Assembly: GCA_018873245.2 (NCBI GenBank)
Contig: JAEMBT020000007.1
Span: 3,423,129 to 3,487,128 of the forward strand
Source: Archegozetes longisetosus
Lineage: Eukaryota > Arthropoda > Arachnida > Sarcoptiformes > Trhypochthoniidae
Reading direction: 5' to 3'
DNA length: 64,000 bases
Shown here: positions 24,901 through 35,474 of the stretch, piece by piece
Layout: each line of letters begins with the position of its first letter
Numbering within the stretch: the stretch's first letter is position 1
Notes under the pieces: model-generated
The model's database searches: none
What the model was told of the DNA's origin: nothing
Seen by the model: only the letters and a program-made list of their open reading frames with translations
Translations under genes and position numbers: made by a program

Positions 24901-26199
24901 GTATCACTTGTCCGTCATATTTGGTTACATCAAAGCGCAGAAGAAAATAATCAGATTATTGCCAACGGTTCACAAGAATTTCAGAGCTCTATTCCTGTTT
25001 CCAATGGTATGGAGTTTATAACTGTTGACGGAGATATGGCTGACTTTAGAAATGAAGACAATTTCAATGCTGTCGAGACTGAAAGTGCTATGACAACTAG
25101 TATTGCGTCGAATTCTCCTTCGCGACGAAACCTGACGTTTAAGTCTTACAAGTTTAAGAATTCGTCGACTCCTGAAATGCAAAATGCGGTCGAAATGCAA
25201 GATGCTAGTGAGATATCGGCTGAAGATTTATATTTTAATAATTTGATTGTGAAGATCGAAGATAGAGGATATTTCTGTCAATGGCCCGAATGTGACTTCA
25301 ATGATAGCAAAAAAGAAACGGTTATTTTGCACATACGTGAAGATCACATGAGTGATCAAAACGGAGAAAATGACGATTTTATGCAAGCAGATGACTATGG
25401 CAATGACATTGACTCGTACGATGATGAGAGAGATGCAAATATTTCTGACTATATGATAAAGACTGAAGAAATGATAAGAAGCCCAGAACAAAGTTCGTCC
25501 CAATTGGTGACCTTCGAGATGGAAGACTTTGAGCAACTAATCGATAGAGAGCTAAGAAATGGTACAGTTATTTATTTATGCAAAGCTTCAAACTGTTTCT
25601 TTGAAACTGCCTTAAACTCATCAATAGTTAGTCATATTCGCGAACATCACTTAATCGATACCTCAATGAATGGAAACCTAACTGTTCATGATGTCAATGA
25701 GAATACAGTCTTAAATCTTAATCGATTTAAGTGTAAATTTAATTATTGTGGAGCGAGTTTTCCTTCGCTTGGATGTCTAGTTGAACACCAAAAAATTCAT
25801 GGAAATCAAAGCCCCATCAAAGCGAAACAATTAAGTACAAAGTTAGTTGACGATCAAGAAGCTGCAAGTTTTAGCGAGACATCAGATTCTTTTCAAGAAC
25901 TGAGCAATGAGTACAAAATCGAAACGTTTGGTAGGTCATCAAAAGGCTATTCATATAACGGAGAGCTTGGTATTCAAAATGCCGATAAGTACAGCGAAAC
26001 AGTTCAAGAAAACGACGGAATAACTGTCAGCGTATGCAAGTGGTCTAACTGTGGTTATAAGTCCCATGTGAGAGGCAATATGATTCGTCATATCCGCAAA
26101 CATACTGGCGATAAGCCTTTCATTTGCAATATTAATAACTGTGGTCAAAGATTCGCTTATTCTACTGATGTCAAGATTCATCAGAGGAAATATCATTGA
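21971..26199 (+). CDS. ZF-C: large C2H2 zinc-finger protein with repeated finger modules
   Basis: Exons 21971-24277 and 24388-26199 (donor CAG|GTGAGT, acceptor TTGTAG|GT, phase 0) give 1372 residues. The family motif CDLGYIQII opens the protein. After about residue 150 come fingers with CLWNDC and CEEPNC, the NHLCGFGID linker (~230) and CKWIGC...RHVHNQHLCP. Then four copies of a module start at about residues 390, 560, 735 and 906: G-[LI]-YSLK-[NT]-[YF], a basic strand, a CxC or CxxC finger with VSLVRHIW, and usually a second finger ending in YKHRKxDHN. Residues ~859-888 hold a PKTI-type repeat (SVPKTIISIPKTINSIPKTI). The last two fingers (~1316-1372), with an HTGDKPF linker, match those of ZF-F. 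The intron splits module 3 between its Cys and His halves. IVKIED and MIKTEE fit sumoylation sites. Likely nuclear regulator; targets unknown. Confidence 0.9.
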
Positions 26200-28117
26200 A
26201 TTTTGCCTCGTTTTAAGCGAATAATAGGTTAAAGCCAATTTTCTAATTAATTTTTTACCACCAATTGATTAATTCCTAGTTAACTTGATCTTCATTTCAT
26301 GTCTTATTGTCTGTGTTGTTACGAAATTATCTTTTGATCATCATTAATCATTAGTTTACTGCCTATTGTCCTACTATTGATAAGTTAGAAACTCTTTTGA
26401 CTTATTTATAAGGAAAATATTATATATTCTTAAGCCAAAATAGCGCTTTCTTTCATTAAGGGGATTATAAACGAGAAACTTATACAAGTCTTGTAGTGAT
26501 ATATTATTTTTTAAATGTTTAGCATTTTTCTACCGGACTTTTACCCAGTTTTAGCTTAATAGCTAGAAATTCTCAATTGAACTTTGCATAAATTGTAGTC
26601 ATTATTATGAAGCTTATAGTCAAAAGTATCGGTAATTAAATGCTTACTTAATAAGTCATGAAAATAGCTTCAAATGCAACTGATTTGCAAAGTTTGCTAT
26701 TGAAGAGGTTGTCACAAACTTTTCGAGCCTTTCTTCAAAAGCTTAGTTTCTTTCTTCCAATAGCCTTAATGTCTGTTAGACTTATTTCTGTAGTAAAAAT
26801 GAATACCAAATATGCGTTTCATTTAACATGTTTAGACTCTTAGAGCAAGTCATAATAAAATCACTATTTTTTCCTATGAAGTAAACAATTAATATAAGCA
26901 AGAAATTAATCGCGATATTCATAAGTATATAACCATGAAAAGCGATTTTAAATATTTAAACAATTATTTAATGTATACGAATGTGGTTAACAATTAGTTT
27001 TATTAGTTATTGTAACTTCCTTTCAGTATTCTTATTATTACTATAATTATCGCCATTATTTAACCATCCAATGTTCAAATCGTTTGACAAATTATTTGAT
27101 AAATTGTTTTCCCTTTCATTGTTTAAGCATTGGTTTTTAATAGTAATTCAGAGATTTTCAAACGGCATTTTTTACTCTATATAAGTGAATGATATGTAGC
27201 TCTCATTCCAATTAATATGCACTGAACTTAATCAATATTTATGTTTAAGTTTATTTGGTTCTTTATGTAATAAAAGCGCTTAATAAATGTCCAGATTAGT
27301 AGTTTTGTTTAATGTAATTTGCAATTAGAGATAAAGTTAAGACAAACATGTAATCGATGTTTAATTGTCACAACAATTAGTTATCATTTTTTCAAGACAA
27401 ATTTTCAATAAAAAAATTTCAAAAACTAATTTTCGTTGTGGTTTAAGCAGTACTTGTAAACCTTTTTACTCTTAGTTTACTATTGAAATGTCATTCAGGA
27501 GATGATAGTTCAAATGATTTAGTATTTAGACATTCTTCTAATTTAGTATAAAGTAGCAATTGTTACGATCGCATCATTGATTCACTCTTAAAAATGCAAA
27601 TCATTTATTATAGCTTTCTCAAAACAAACTTTTTCACTTAAAACTTGATTTATCAGTTTTAGTTTAAAGCAACTTTAAACCTGTTTTCTAGTAATCCAAC
27701 TGTAATTTTAATTTTTTCTCAAAAAAGTTAAGTATAGGAAAGGTTTGTGATGAATAAAGGTTTTCGTGGATAATTATATAAATGACAAACTAGTTATCAT
27801 TGAATAAGTATTGAGCTCTTAATGATAAAAATCGACTAAACAGAAGATATATTTTTCTGTGCGACAAATTTTTTAAGTTTTCAAAAAGCTTTTGAATGAG
27901 TAGAAACTTTTCAATTGAGCTTTGTTACTCTAAGTTTATTTATGGAAATTGATTTTGAATTGAGTATAAGTTATGCTTAAGTACTATAAAAATGATCCCT
28001 ACTTTTAAATGAGATTAGACTTAAGGTAGCATTCATTTCATGTTATCTTTGCCTCGAGAGACCATTTTTTCAGACGTAAACACATCATAGATCTCGGCAA
28101 AACTCTTTTGGTTAAAA
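26200..28117. other. Intergenic between ZF-C and ZF-D
   Basis: AT-rich; nothing supported. A small open frame at 26658-26843 has no family match or codon signal that I trust. Confidence 0.5.
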
Positions 28118-29152
28118 ATGGATCAAAAACATGACAAAAATTGTGATCAACTAGTCTTTGATCCTGGATATATAGAAATAATCAAAAAAGAAACCAATTT
28201 GTATAAGAATTTTTATGAAAGGAAATCCATTTCTAATAATAAAAACAAATTCAATTCAAGTCCAGTTAAGAGGAAGAGATCTAAAACTGAAGAAACCACC
28301 AATTACAAGAAATACTATAAACTTATGACAATTAGTGCAAAGAAGTGGTTTGTCTGTAAATTCAACGCAGAATGCAAACAAACTGCGAACTTGGAGGAAG
28401 GTATTGTTGAACACATCCGCGAGCATTTCAATCATTTTAGTAATAAGTTTCAGTTAAGTAAGAGTCAAAACAATTGTACTAAGACTAAAGTTAATCATAG
28501 TCACAAAAGTAATGAGTGGGTAGTTTTGGATCAATGGACTCACGAGGATTTTATCTTTAATGATGATAATGATGATCATGTTTTCGGCAATATGAGTGAT
28601 GATGAGGTCTCAAGTCAAATATCAAGTGATAGCTCTGAAGCTTATGACATGAGCTCAAATTATAAACTTTCAGTTAATGAAAATTCAATAACTGGTGAGT
28701 TAATTGGTAGTAAAAGTAATGATTTCTATGAAAATAGTCCTAAGACTAAGAAGAAGAAACTTTTATGCAATTGGTTGGGGTGTGGTAAAGCATTTGATCA
28801 CTTGAAATGCTATGAAAATCACGAAAACAAGCATGTGACTGATAAAAACGAACAAAAGTTAGACCAACAAATAGTCGACTACTCGTTAGGCTATTATAGC
28901 TATAATGGTATTAATGGTTATGTCGAGATTATCGAAGAGAATGGTCGCGAAAAGTATTTTTGCACTTTTAGTCATTGCGATTATTCCACTCTCTGGTCAT
29001 ATCAACTGGTAATTCATATCCGTTCAGAACATACCTGTTTTATGCCATTTGTTTGCGATTGGCCTCAATGTCGAAGAATAGTCTCGTCTCAAGACATGTT
29101 TGCTCATAGATTATCACATTTCAGATCTGAAAATGTGTCAAAGATTGCTTAA
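28118..29152 (+). CDS. ZF-D: short C2H2 zinc-finger protein
   Basis: A single open frame of 344 residues. The N-terminus keeps the family motif FDPGYIEII followed by KKETNLYKNFYE (I-K-K-E fits a sumoylation site). Then come the first family finger in the variant form CKFNAEC...HIREH, an acidic spacer (residues ~145-185, DDNDDHVF and SDDEVSSQISSDSS), CNWLGC...HENKH (like the second finger of E and F), and a C-terminal pair CTFSHC...HIRSEH and CDWPQC...HRLSH. It lacks the central CGFGI block of its paralogues, so it is either a short family form or a 3'-truncated one that remained open. No intron is needed. Confidence 0.85.
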   Translation: MDQKHDKNCDQLVFDPGYIEIIKKETNLYKNFYERKSISNNKNKFNSSPVKRKRSKTEETTNYKKYYKLMTISAKKWFVCKFNAECKQTANLEEGIVEHIREHFNHFSNKFQLSKSQNNCTKTKVNHSHKSNEWVVLDQWTHEDFIFNDDNDDHVFGNMSDDEVSSQISSDSSEAYDMSSNYKLSVNENSITGELIGSKSNDFYENSPKTKKKKLLCNWLGCGKAFDHLKCYENHENKHVTDKNEQKLDQQIVDYSLGYYSYNGINGYVEIIEENGREKYFCTFSHCDYSTLWSYQLVIHIRSEHTCFMPFVCDWPQCRRIVSSQDMFAHRLSHFRSENVSKIA

Positions 29153-32150
29153 AAATTTGAATGCAATACAATTTTTTTTGTGTTATTGATCTTACGTCGT
29201 CGTTAATCTCAGGGCTCAATAAGTCTAGTCTTAATATCCATTAATCTCCTATACTTTGTATCAAATTAGTATAAAATATTTAGACAGAAATATCTATTGA
29301 TCTGCCAAGAAATCTGTGATTCTTTCTAGATAGAGTACTGTGAAAACAAATTCTTTTTGATTTTATTTACACTGATATATCGGTTGTTTTCTAAATTTGT
29401 TTGTATTTCGTAAAACTTTCAAACTATATGCATATGCATATGAAAACTAAGTTACACTGGAATTATAGCCCAACTCTTAGCATAGACAAATGTACTCAAT
29501 GCCAGTACCTTTTTAGTCATCGCCGGTATATAATTATATGAGTCGATAAGCATTTTGTTGATATTTAGTTTCATTTATATACTGATTTTTATATACGATT
29601 GAAATACGTTTATTGTTTATTGAACTATATTTTGAAGCAAATGCTAATCAAACATTTAATTTAGTTGAATATACAAAACTTGATCTCTTGCATAGACACA
29701 AGTTCAGTTGTTATTTTGCAATTGCTTCAGTTTTACTTTGATACACAATAAAAATTGATAACATTACACGTATGCAAACTTTTTTGGTTCTATCTAAATC
29801 TAAGTTTCAAATAGAGTTTAAAACTATTTTAAAAATCAAATAATCACTATTGAATTTTTCTCTTAAAATATTTTGCAATTTTTTCGGGTATCGAACTTTT
29901 CTGCTGCAAGAAATACTTCTGCTGTCATTTCTATTAAATTGCATTCATTTTTGTACGAATAGCATTGAATGGTAAACGGGTACAACTTCTCAATAAAGAA
30001 CTTAAAACTTAGAGTTAGTTTAGCTCACAATTAAAAACATCAATTTAATTACCTTAAAACTATTGGATTCCAACTTGAGCTCAAACAAATAAAAGTAAAC
30101 ATTTTAAACTTTTAGCTGAACTGAGTGAACATCTCATAAAAGCTTTGAACGTTTAATTAATTGTGATTAAAATAAAAAATAAACCACATTCAAACTAAAA
30201 TGTTAGTTAGCGGAGATTACTCAATGTTATTGAGCACAAGTTTGATATTCTAGTTTGCTAATAATGCACAACTGCATAACTAGTTGTATGATAGCTCTTA
30301 TTTCTTATCTTTGCATTTCACTATAATGATGCAACATTTCTCGGAAAAGAGCTTATCAAGTAATACCACTACCGCGAATCAAAGTATAATTTATATATAA
30401 CTGAATAACTTTTATGTCTGCCATATGATCAGTGACTGATTAGTTCATTCCGAGAATTTTGAATCCAGTTTTTTTTATCTATCGCTTAGTAGCATAGAGT
30501 TTACATAAATAAGAGTTTAGTATTCCACATAAATAGTGCTGTAAATTAAGCCATTTCAGACCAATAAAGTTGACGAACAGTTTTTCAAGGGTATAGTTTG
30601 ATTGTCTCTATGTCTCATATAGTCAATCAGATCAATGTGTTTTCAAAATCAGTTTCATCTACAGTATTCGTGTAAGCTAAAGGTTAATATGGAAACTTTT
30701 AGGTTAAGGTCGAGTTAACTCAGTTGAGATCAGTTTTGTAGGTAAACACATAAGTTTGAAAACTATCGTAAGTCTAGATTGATTAAGTCAAGTAAGTTTG
30801 AATTTTTGGAATAGTTCTAGAAAAATTCAATCTTTCTGATCAATAATCAATAGTTTGTTAACTTTAAACATTTATTAAAGTTAGAATCAATTTGTTTAAT
30901 AATCTCATAAACATAAAAGTTGAACAACTATAAGAACAACTTACCTATTGTGGAGCATAAGTGAACTTTATTTTCGAACTGTAACAAACACGTCGATCTC
31001 AACTCTGTTAACTCTCCTTGTATAATGATATTAAAAACTATAAAAATCAGTAAATCATTATTTTAGACAAAGCGTTCAATTGTTTATTCGTGAGGATCTA
31101 ATGGTAAGACTATCTAACACTAGTTTTATAAGAAAATAATCAAAATTAAAAAATTTAAAAGCTGTCCATGATTGAGTCCCGTGCAGCGAATGTTATCGAA
31201 AAACAGTATAAGTAATGAGACAACGATCCCTAGATAATAAAAGTATTAATAACGTCGGACTAAAGTTGACTTTTGTGTGAACCCCAACTTCTCTGTTATG
31301 TGCCTTTGAGTGCTTTCTATTTGCTCTACTTTAAAGTACTGATCATTATTTGGGCGTACCTTCAAAGCCCAATTCGGCATCAATGTTGGGAGTAAAAAAC
31401 TAAATTTGAAATGTTAATTCATTTTGTTAAAATGCATTAAGATAAATTTCATTTAAATTGTCTAGCTTATAGTGAATAGATGTCAGATATTTCAATTGAG
31501 ATACATTTGCGTTTTGAGTATTTCTGAGTTGATGTAATTAGCATCTCTCAATTTGCTGAAAGACCTCACAGCATCGCAACTACCATAAGCAATACATGAG
31601 AAAGTAATTGCCATTTTAAGATATTTTTCAATATTTGTGTAGAACACTTGACCAACGCTTTGAAACTTGTATCCCTAAACTTTCGGGTATTCAATGGGTT
31701 TGTGTTACAAAGTAGCGCTCAAAACAGTTTGCGGTTTAATTCTTAGGAGAAAATTGCCTTTTTTTTAAAGAAGATGCTTTCAAAAACTTTCGAAAACTTA
31801 CTGTTTTCGGGTTATTCGGCGTAGGCGTATGTGGTGGCCTACGCCAAATGAGTTTCTTCTGAATTGGGTGTCAGTATTGAGCGTATACGGCATAGGCTGA
31901 AGAATGACTCAGTACCCAAGGCTACTGTTTTTCATGTTGATCTCTTACTCTTACCCACCCCCTAATAGAGTAAACGTTATTATTGAACCATATGATAAGT
32001 GTTGGTGTTATGATAGGCATCCTGAAAAACTCATTAAATGTAGATCAAAACATTAAGCCTTTAAATCCAAGTATTGCGAAATTCACTTAAATGGTTTTTA
32101 CTGTAAGTATTCGGATCTAATATTCCAAGTCTTTTATCTATTAATTATTA
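29153..32150. other. Intergenic between ZF-D and ZF-E
   Basis: AT-rich. At about 31205 the run AACAGTATAAGTAATGAG, followed by CGATCCCTA, matches 35272 upstream of ZF-F. There it lies about 200 bp before the ATG, but about 950 bp before the ATG of ZF-E, so roughly 700-750 bp is extra in the ZF-E upstream region. A perfect 9-bp hairpin lies within that extra piece. Confidence 0.5.
31818..31845. repeat. GC-rich hairpin upstream of ZF-E
   Basis: GGCGTAGGC, a 10-base loop, then GCCTACGCC: a perfect 9-bp stem in an otherwise AT-rich region. A related CGGCATAGGC lies about 45 bp downstream. Confidence 0.6.
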
Positions 32151-34937
32151 ATGGATTTGAGTCAAGACAATTACGATCCAGGATACATTCAGATAATTAA
32201 ACAAGAGCAACAGTTCTATTCAAACAAAATTCAGTTCAATAATAATAAATCGAATAATAGTTGTTTGCAATCAATCGATCACGAAATGGGCGATCGCATC
32301 AATTGTGGTCAACATATTAATCGATCGATTCACAACAATCGTCATAACAGTTGTGACGAACGATCTAATCAACAAATTGACGAAAACGTGACAAAATATT
32401 ACGAATTAGTTGTGATTAAAGGCAAGAATTGGTTTATTTGTCAGTACAACGATTGCGAACAAACAGAACTCGAAGAAAAACAAATGATTTCACACGTTTC
32501 AAAACATCTCATTAATGAACAGTTGGGTAATGGATATGAAAACAATGATATGAGTCCAGAACAAATAATAATTAAGACCGAACCAATCGATTACACTGAA
32601 AGTGATGACTTAACTTCTGATTCGAGTCAAGCACATAATTACAATAACTTTATGACAGATCAGTCAAAACTCGATTCAAATAAAATTGCTAATAGAAGAA
32701 GTGATAGAATCTTAAACGATAATAAGACAGGGAGCTATATCTGCGATTGGGTTGGATGTGATAAACGATTCAAATATTTAAAACGATACGAGAGTCATAT
32801 GAGCGAACATCTGATTCAGGATGTGATGAAAAATGATCGAAAAAGCTTAGGAAAACATCGTTCGAAAGAAACAGCCTCTAATTTAAACTCGAAACGAGTT
32901 CGCAACAATTATTTGAATCTTAAACCTATAGATTTAGATGAAGGCAACTATGAGAAATATGTTCGTGAACATAACAAGCGAAGACATGAAAGATCGAACT
33001 CTATTGGATCAGAAATAACGCCAAAAATTGAGCAAATGGAAAATGAAGCTTCATTTAATGGCATACAACAAGTGAAGAATAAGAATAATGTTGTTTTGAG
33101 CTGTAAAGGACTGGCGAGTACAAGTAAAGTCAAGGATTATTTCAACAGAAGAATAATTAATGGAAGAAAAATGTATTATTGTAAGCGATGCGATTATAAA
33201 AATAAGAGCACTCAGAAAATCGCTGAACACATAAATATCAGACATTTAGGCTTTAAAGTGACGTGCGATAAGCCAAACTGTTTCAAAGTATTCGAAAATC
33301 CAAATTCATATCGGGAACACCTAAAGAATCATTTATGCGGCTTTGGTATTTATGGCTACGGATCCAAAGGTGTGGTTGGGGTTTGTCGTAATGAAAATAT
33401 TAATAAATATTGGGAGAGAATAGTAGACAATAATCAACGCTCATATCGTTGCAAATGGGTTGGATGTGGAGCTATCTCTAAGTTTTTCACTGCTATGAAA
33501 AGACATGTTCATAACCAACACGTTTGCCCGTATAGAATCAATACGAAAGTTGACCAAAATCTTAGTGGTATTAAAAAAGAAAGCTTAGAAGACTACGTTT
33601 TGGATTCAACAACAAATATGAGAACATTAGCGGATAAGAAGTTTGCGTGCAAGCGGTATAAATGTGACCCAAAATTCATATCTACTCAAACACTTTTTCG
33701 AGATTTGAATAAAACAGAGCAATGCAAAAGTCAATCAAATATTGATTCTGGAACTCAGAGCGTTTCTAACAAAAATGAACAAATTCAAATACTAAGTGAT
33801 GGCAAAGACCAAGTCATTAAAATACATAACAAACATATAACTCAAACCATATCTGATAGCGACCAGAATGTGGCAAAAGTTAAGAAATATTTTGTCACTA
33901 AGTCGATGAATGGAGTGAACTATCATTTATGCAAATGGAATGACTGCAAGTTTACCACAAAGTTCTGGAACAAAATTGTAAATCACATTCAAACCGAACA
34001 CTTCGAATTGATGTTACGATCAAATAATTGCAATCAACGAACTTATTGTCAAACGGTATTAAAGAGAGAACACCAATCACTTCAACCCAAACAAAATGCT
34101 TGTGAGCAACAAATTATTCAAATAAATAACAAAATCAAAACTGAACCCGAATTGAATCACAAAATGAATGACAACACTAGTATTGAATTGCAGTCTTGGA
34201 CTTTGCGAAACAAAGAGCTCCAACACAAAGACAAAGTAAAACAATGCATTTCACAAAAATCAATTAATGGCGAACCAAATTATTTTTGTGAATGGAATCG
34301 CTGTAAATATTATACAAACAGTTACGAAGAAGTGAACAAACACGTGAAAGAGAGTCACTTTCCCTTTGAATGCGATGAAGACAACTGTTTTCGAGTTTTT
34401 AAAAGCGAATATTCCCTAAGAGTTCATAAGAATAATCACATCTGTGGTTTTGGTATAAATGGAAGAGATGTGAAGAATGGAATTTGTGTTCTGACAAATA
34501 TAGGAAAATATCGCTTAAAAGAAAGAGTTGGCGCTATTATTGGATATTCGTGTAAATGGATTGGCTGTCAATTCATTAGTGAAAACGGCGGAACAGTTTT
34601 GAGTCATATCCACAATAAACACATTTGTCCGAATAAATTAAATCTAACATTGGATCAAAATAATAGTAAAACTATTGATGAAAGATCTGAAACGACAGAC
34701 TCAAAAGTTGAACTAAATCGAATGAACACTAATAATAAAACGTGGAATATTTGTAAACCAAATGATTTTGGTGACAAATTTGATAATTCTTCTGAATTAC
34801 TTAAACACGAAAACCATTTGTATAAATTTAAAAAATTGAGCCAAACCGAAAGTGATAAACAGAATGAAAGAACTGATGACAGAAAAGTTTGGTTTCATAA
34901 ATCACCCAACGAAAGTACAACTAAGAAAAGGAATTAG
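32151..34937 (+). CDS. ZF-E: C2H2 zinc-finger protein, C-terminally shortened
   Basis: A single open frame of 928 residues. It begins with the family motif YDPGYIQIIKQE, then CQYNDC...HVSKH, the acidic IIIKTEPIDY segment and CDWVGC...SHMSEH. Next are the central block with CKRCDY, CDKPNC, the CGFGIYG linker and CKWVGC...HVHNQHVCP. Then CKWNDC...HIQTEH, CEWNRC, CDEDNC, a second CGFGING linker and CKWIGC...HIHNKHICP follow. Compared with ZF-F it has lost about 30-40 codons around 33685, which removes the His half of the KFAVYSDLLKHQ finger. It also stops at 34935-34937, although homology to ZF-F continues for about 100 bp past the stop, so the last two canonical fingers are gone. Both ends are nearly identical to ZF-F while the middle is diverged. 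Confidence 0.88.
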   Translation: MDLSQDNYDPGYIQIIKQEQQFYSNKIQFNNNKSNNSCLQSIDHEMGDRINCGQHINRSIHNNRHNSCDERSNQQIDENVTKYYELVVIKGKNWFICQYNDCEQTELEEKQMISHVSKHLINEQLGNGYENNDMSPEQIIIKTEPIDYTESDDLTSDSSQAHNYNNFMTDQSKLDSNKIANRRSDRILNDNKTGSYICDWVGCDKRFKYLKRYESHMSEHLIQDVMKNDRKSLGKHRSKETASNLNSKRVRNNYLNLKPIDLDEGNYEKYVREHNKRRHERSNSIGSEITPKIEQMENEASFNGIQQVKNKNNVVLSCKGLASTSKVKDYFNRRIINGRKMYYCKRCDYKNKSTQKIAEHINIRHLGFKVTCDKPNCFKVFENPNSYREHLKNHLCGFGIYGYGSKGVVGVCRNENINKYWERIVDNNQRSYRCKWVGCGAISKFFTAMKRHVHNQHVCPYRINTKVDQNLSGIKKESLEDYVLDSTTNMRTLADKKFACKRYKCDPKFISTQTLFRDLNKTEQCKSQSNIDSGTQSVSNKNEQIQILSDGKDQVIKIHNKHITQTISDSDQNVAKVKKYFVTKSMNGVNYHLCKWNDCKFTTKFWNKIVNHIQTEHFELMLRSNNCNQRTYCQTVLKREHQSLQPKQNACEQQIIQINNKIKTEPELNHKMNDNTSIELQSWTLRNKELQHKDKVKQCISQKSINGEPNYFCEWNRCKYYTNSYEEVNKHVKESHFPFECDEDNCFRVFKSEYSLRVHKNNHICGFGINGRDVKNGICVLTNIGKYRLKERVGAIIGYSCKWIGCQFISENGGTVLSHIHNKHICPNKLNLTLDQNNSKTIDERSETTDSKVELNRMNTNNKTWNICKPNDFGDKFDNSSELLKHENHLYKFKKLSQTESDKQNERTDDRKVWFHKSPNESTTKKRN

Positions 34938-35474
34938 ACCGCTCTTATAGGTAGTTATAGTACAAAGACTAGTATTAAGAACTTTGGGAAGTATACAAGA
35001 GAAGCAATCAACAGAAAACATGTCATGAAAAATGAATTTGTTTTCTGACTGTATCAGATGCTTAGTTGATCTGAACTGAACTGTCAACACTTAAGGATTT
35101 AAGATTACAATACCTTTCAAACTAACTTAACGTTACGAAACAAATATGTTTTTAATTAATTTTATTCTTTGTTCGTGAAAAAAAAGATTGAACAAATAAT
35201 TTATTCCGAATTAAATAAATAAACTTATGAAATGTATTGAGTACTGGATTGAATGTTGATTGCTCTTATAAACAGTATAAGTAATGAGGAACGATCCCTT
35301 AGAACGAGATAGGCGTTCCTACTATTTCAATCATTTTTTCAACTATTCACAAAAACAAACTCTTAAGTGTAGCAAAAATCGCTTTAATACGCTAAAAGTG
35401 ATCGAATATGCTTTTACTCTAAGCCTTTACTTCGCTTTTGCAGCTATTGCAAATGACTCATTTCTCACTAATCA
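34938..35474. other. ZF-E 3' relic and ZF-F upstream region
   Basis: From 34938 to about 35045 the sequence is still alignable to the C-terminal codons of ZF-F but is untranslated. From 35272 the upstream block shared with 31205 begins and leads to the ZF-F start. Confidence 0.6.
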
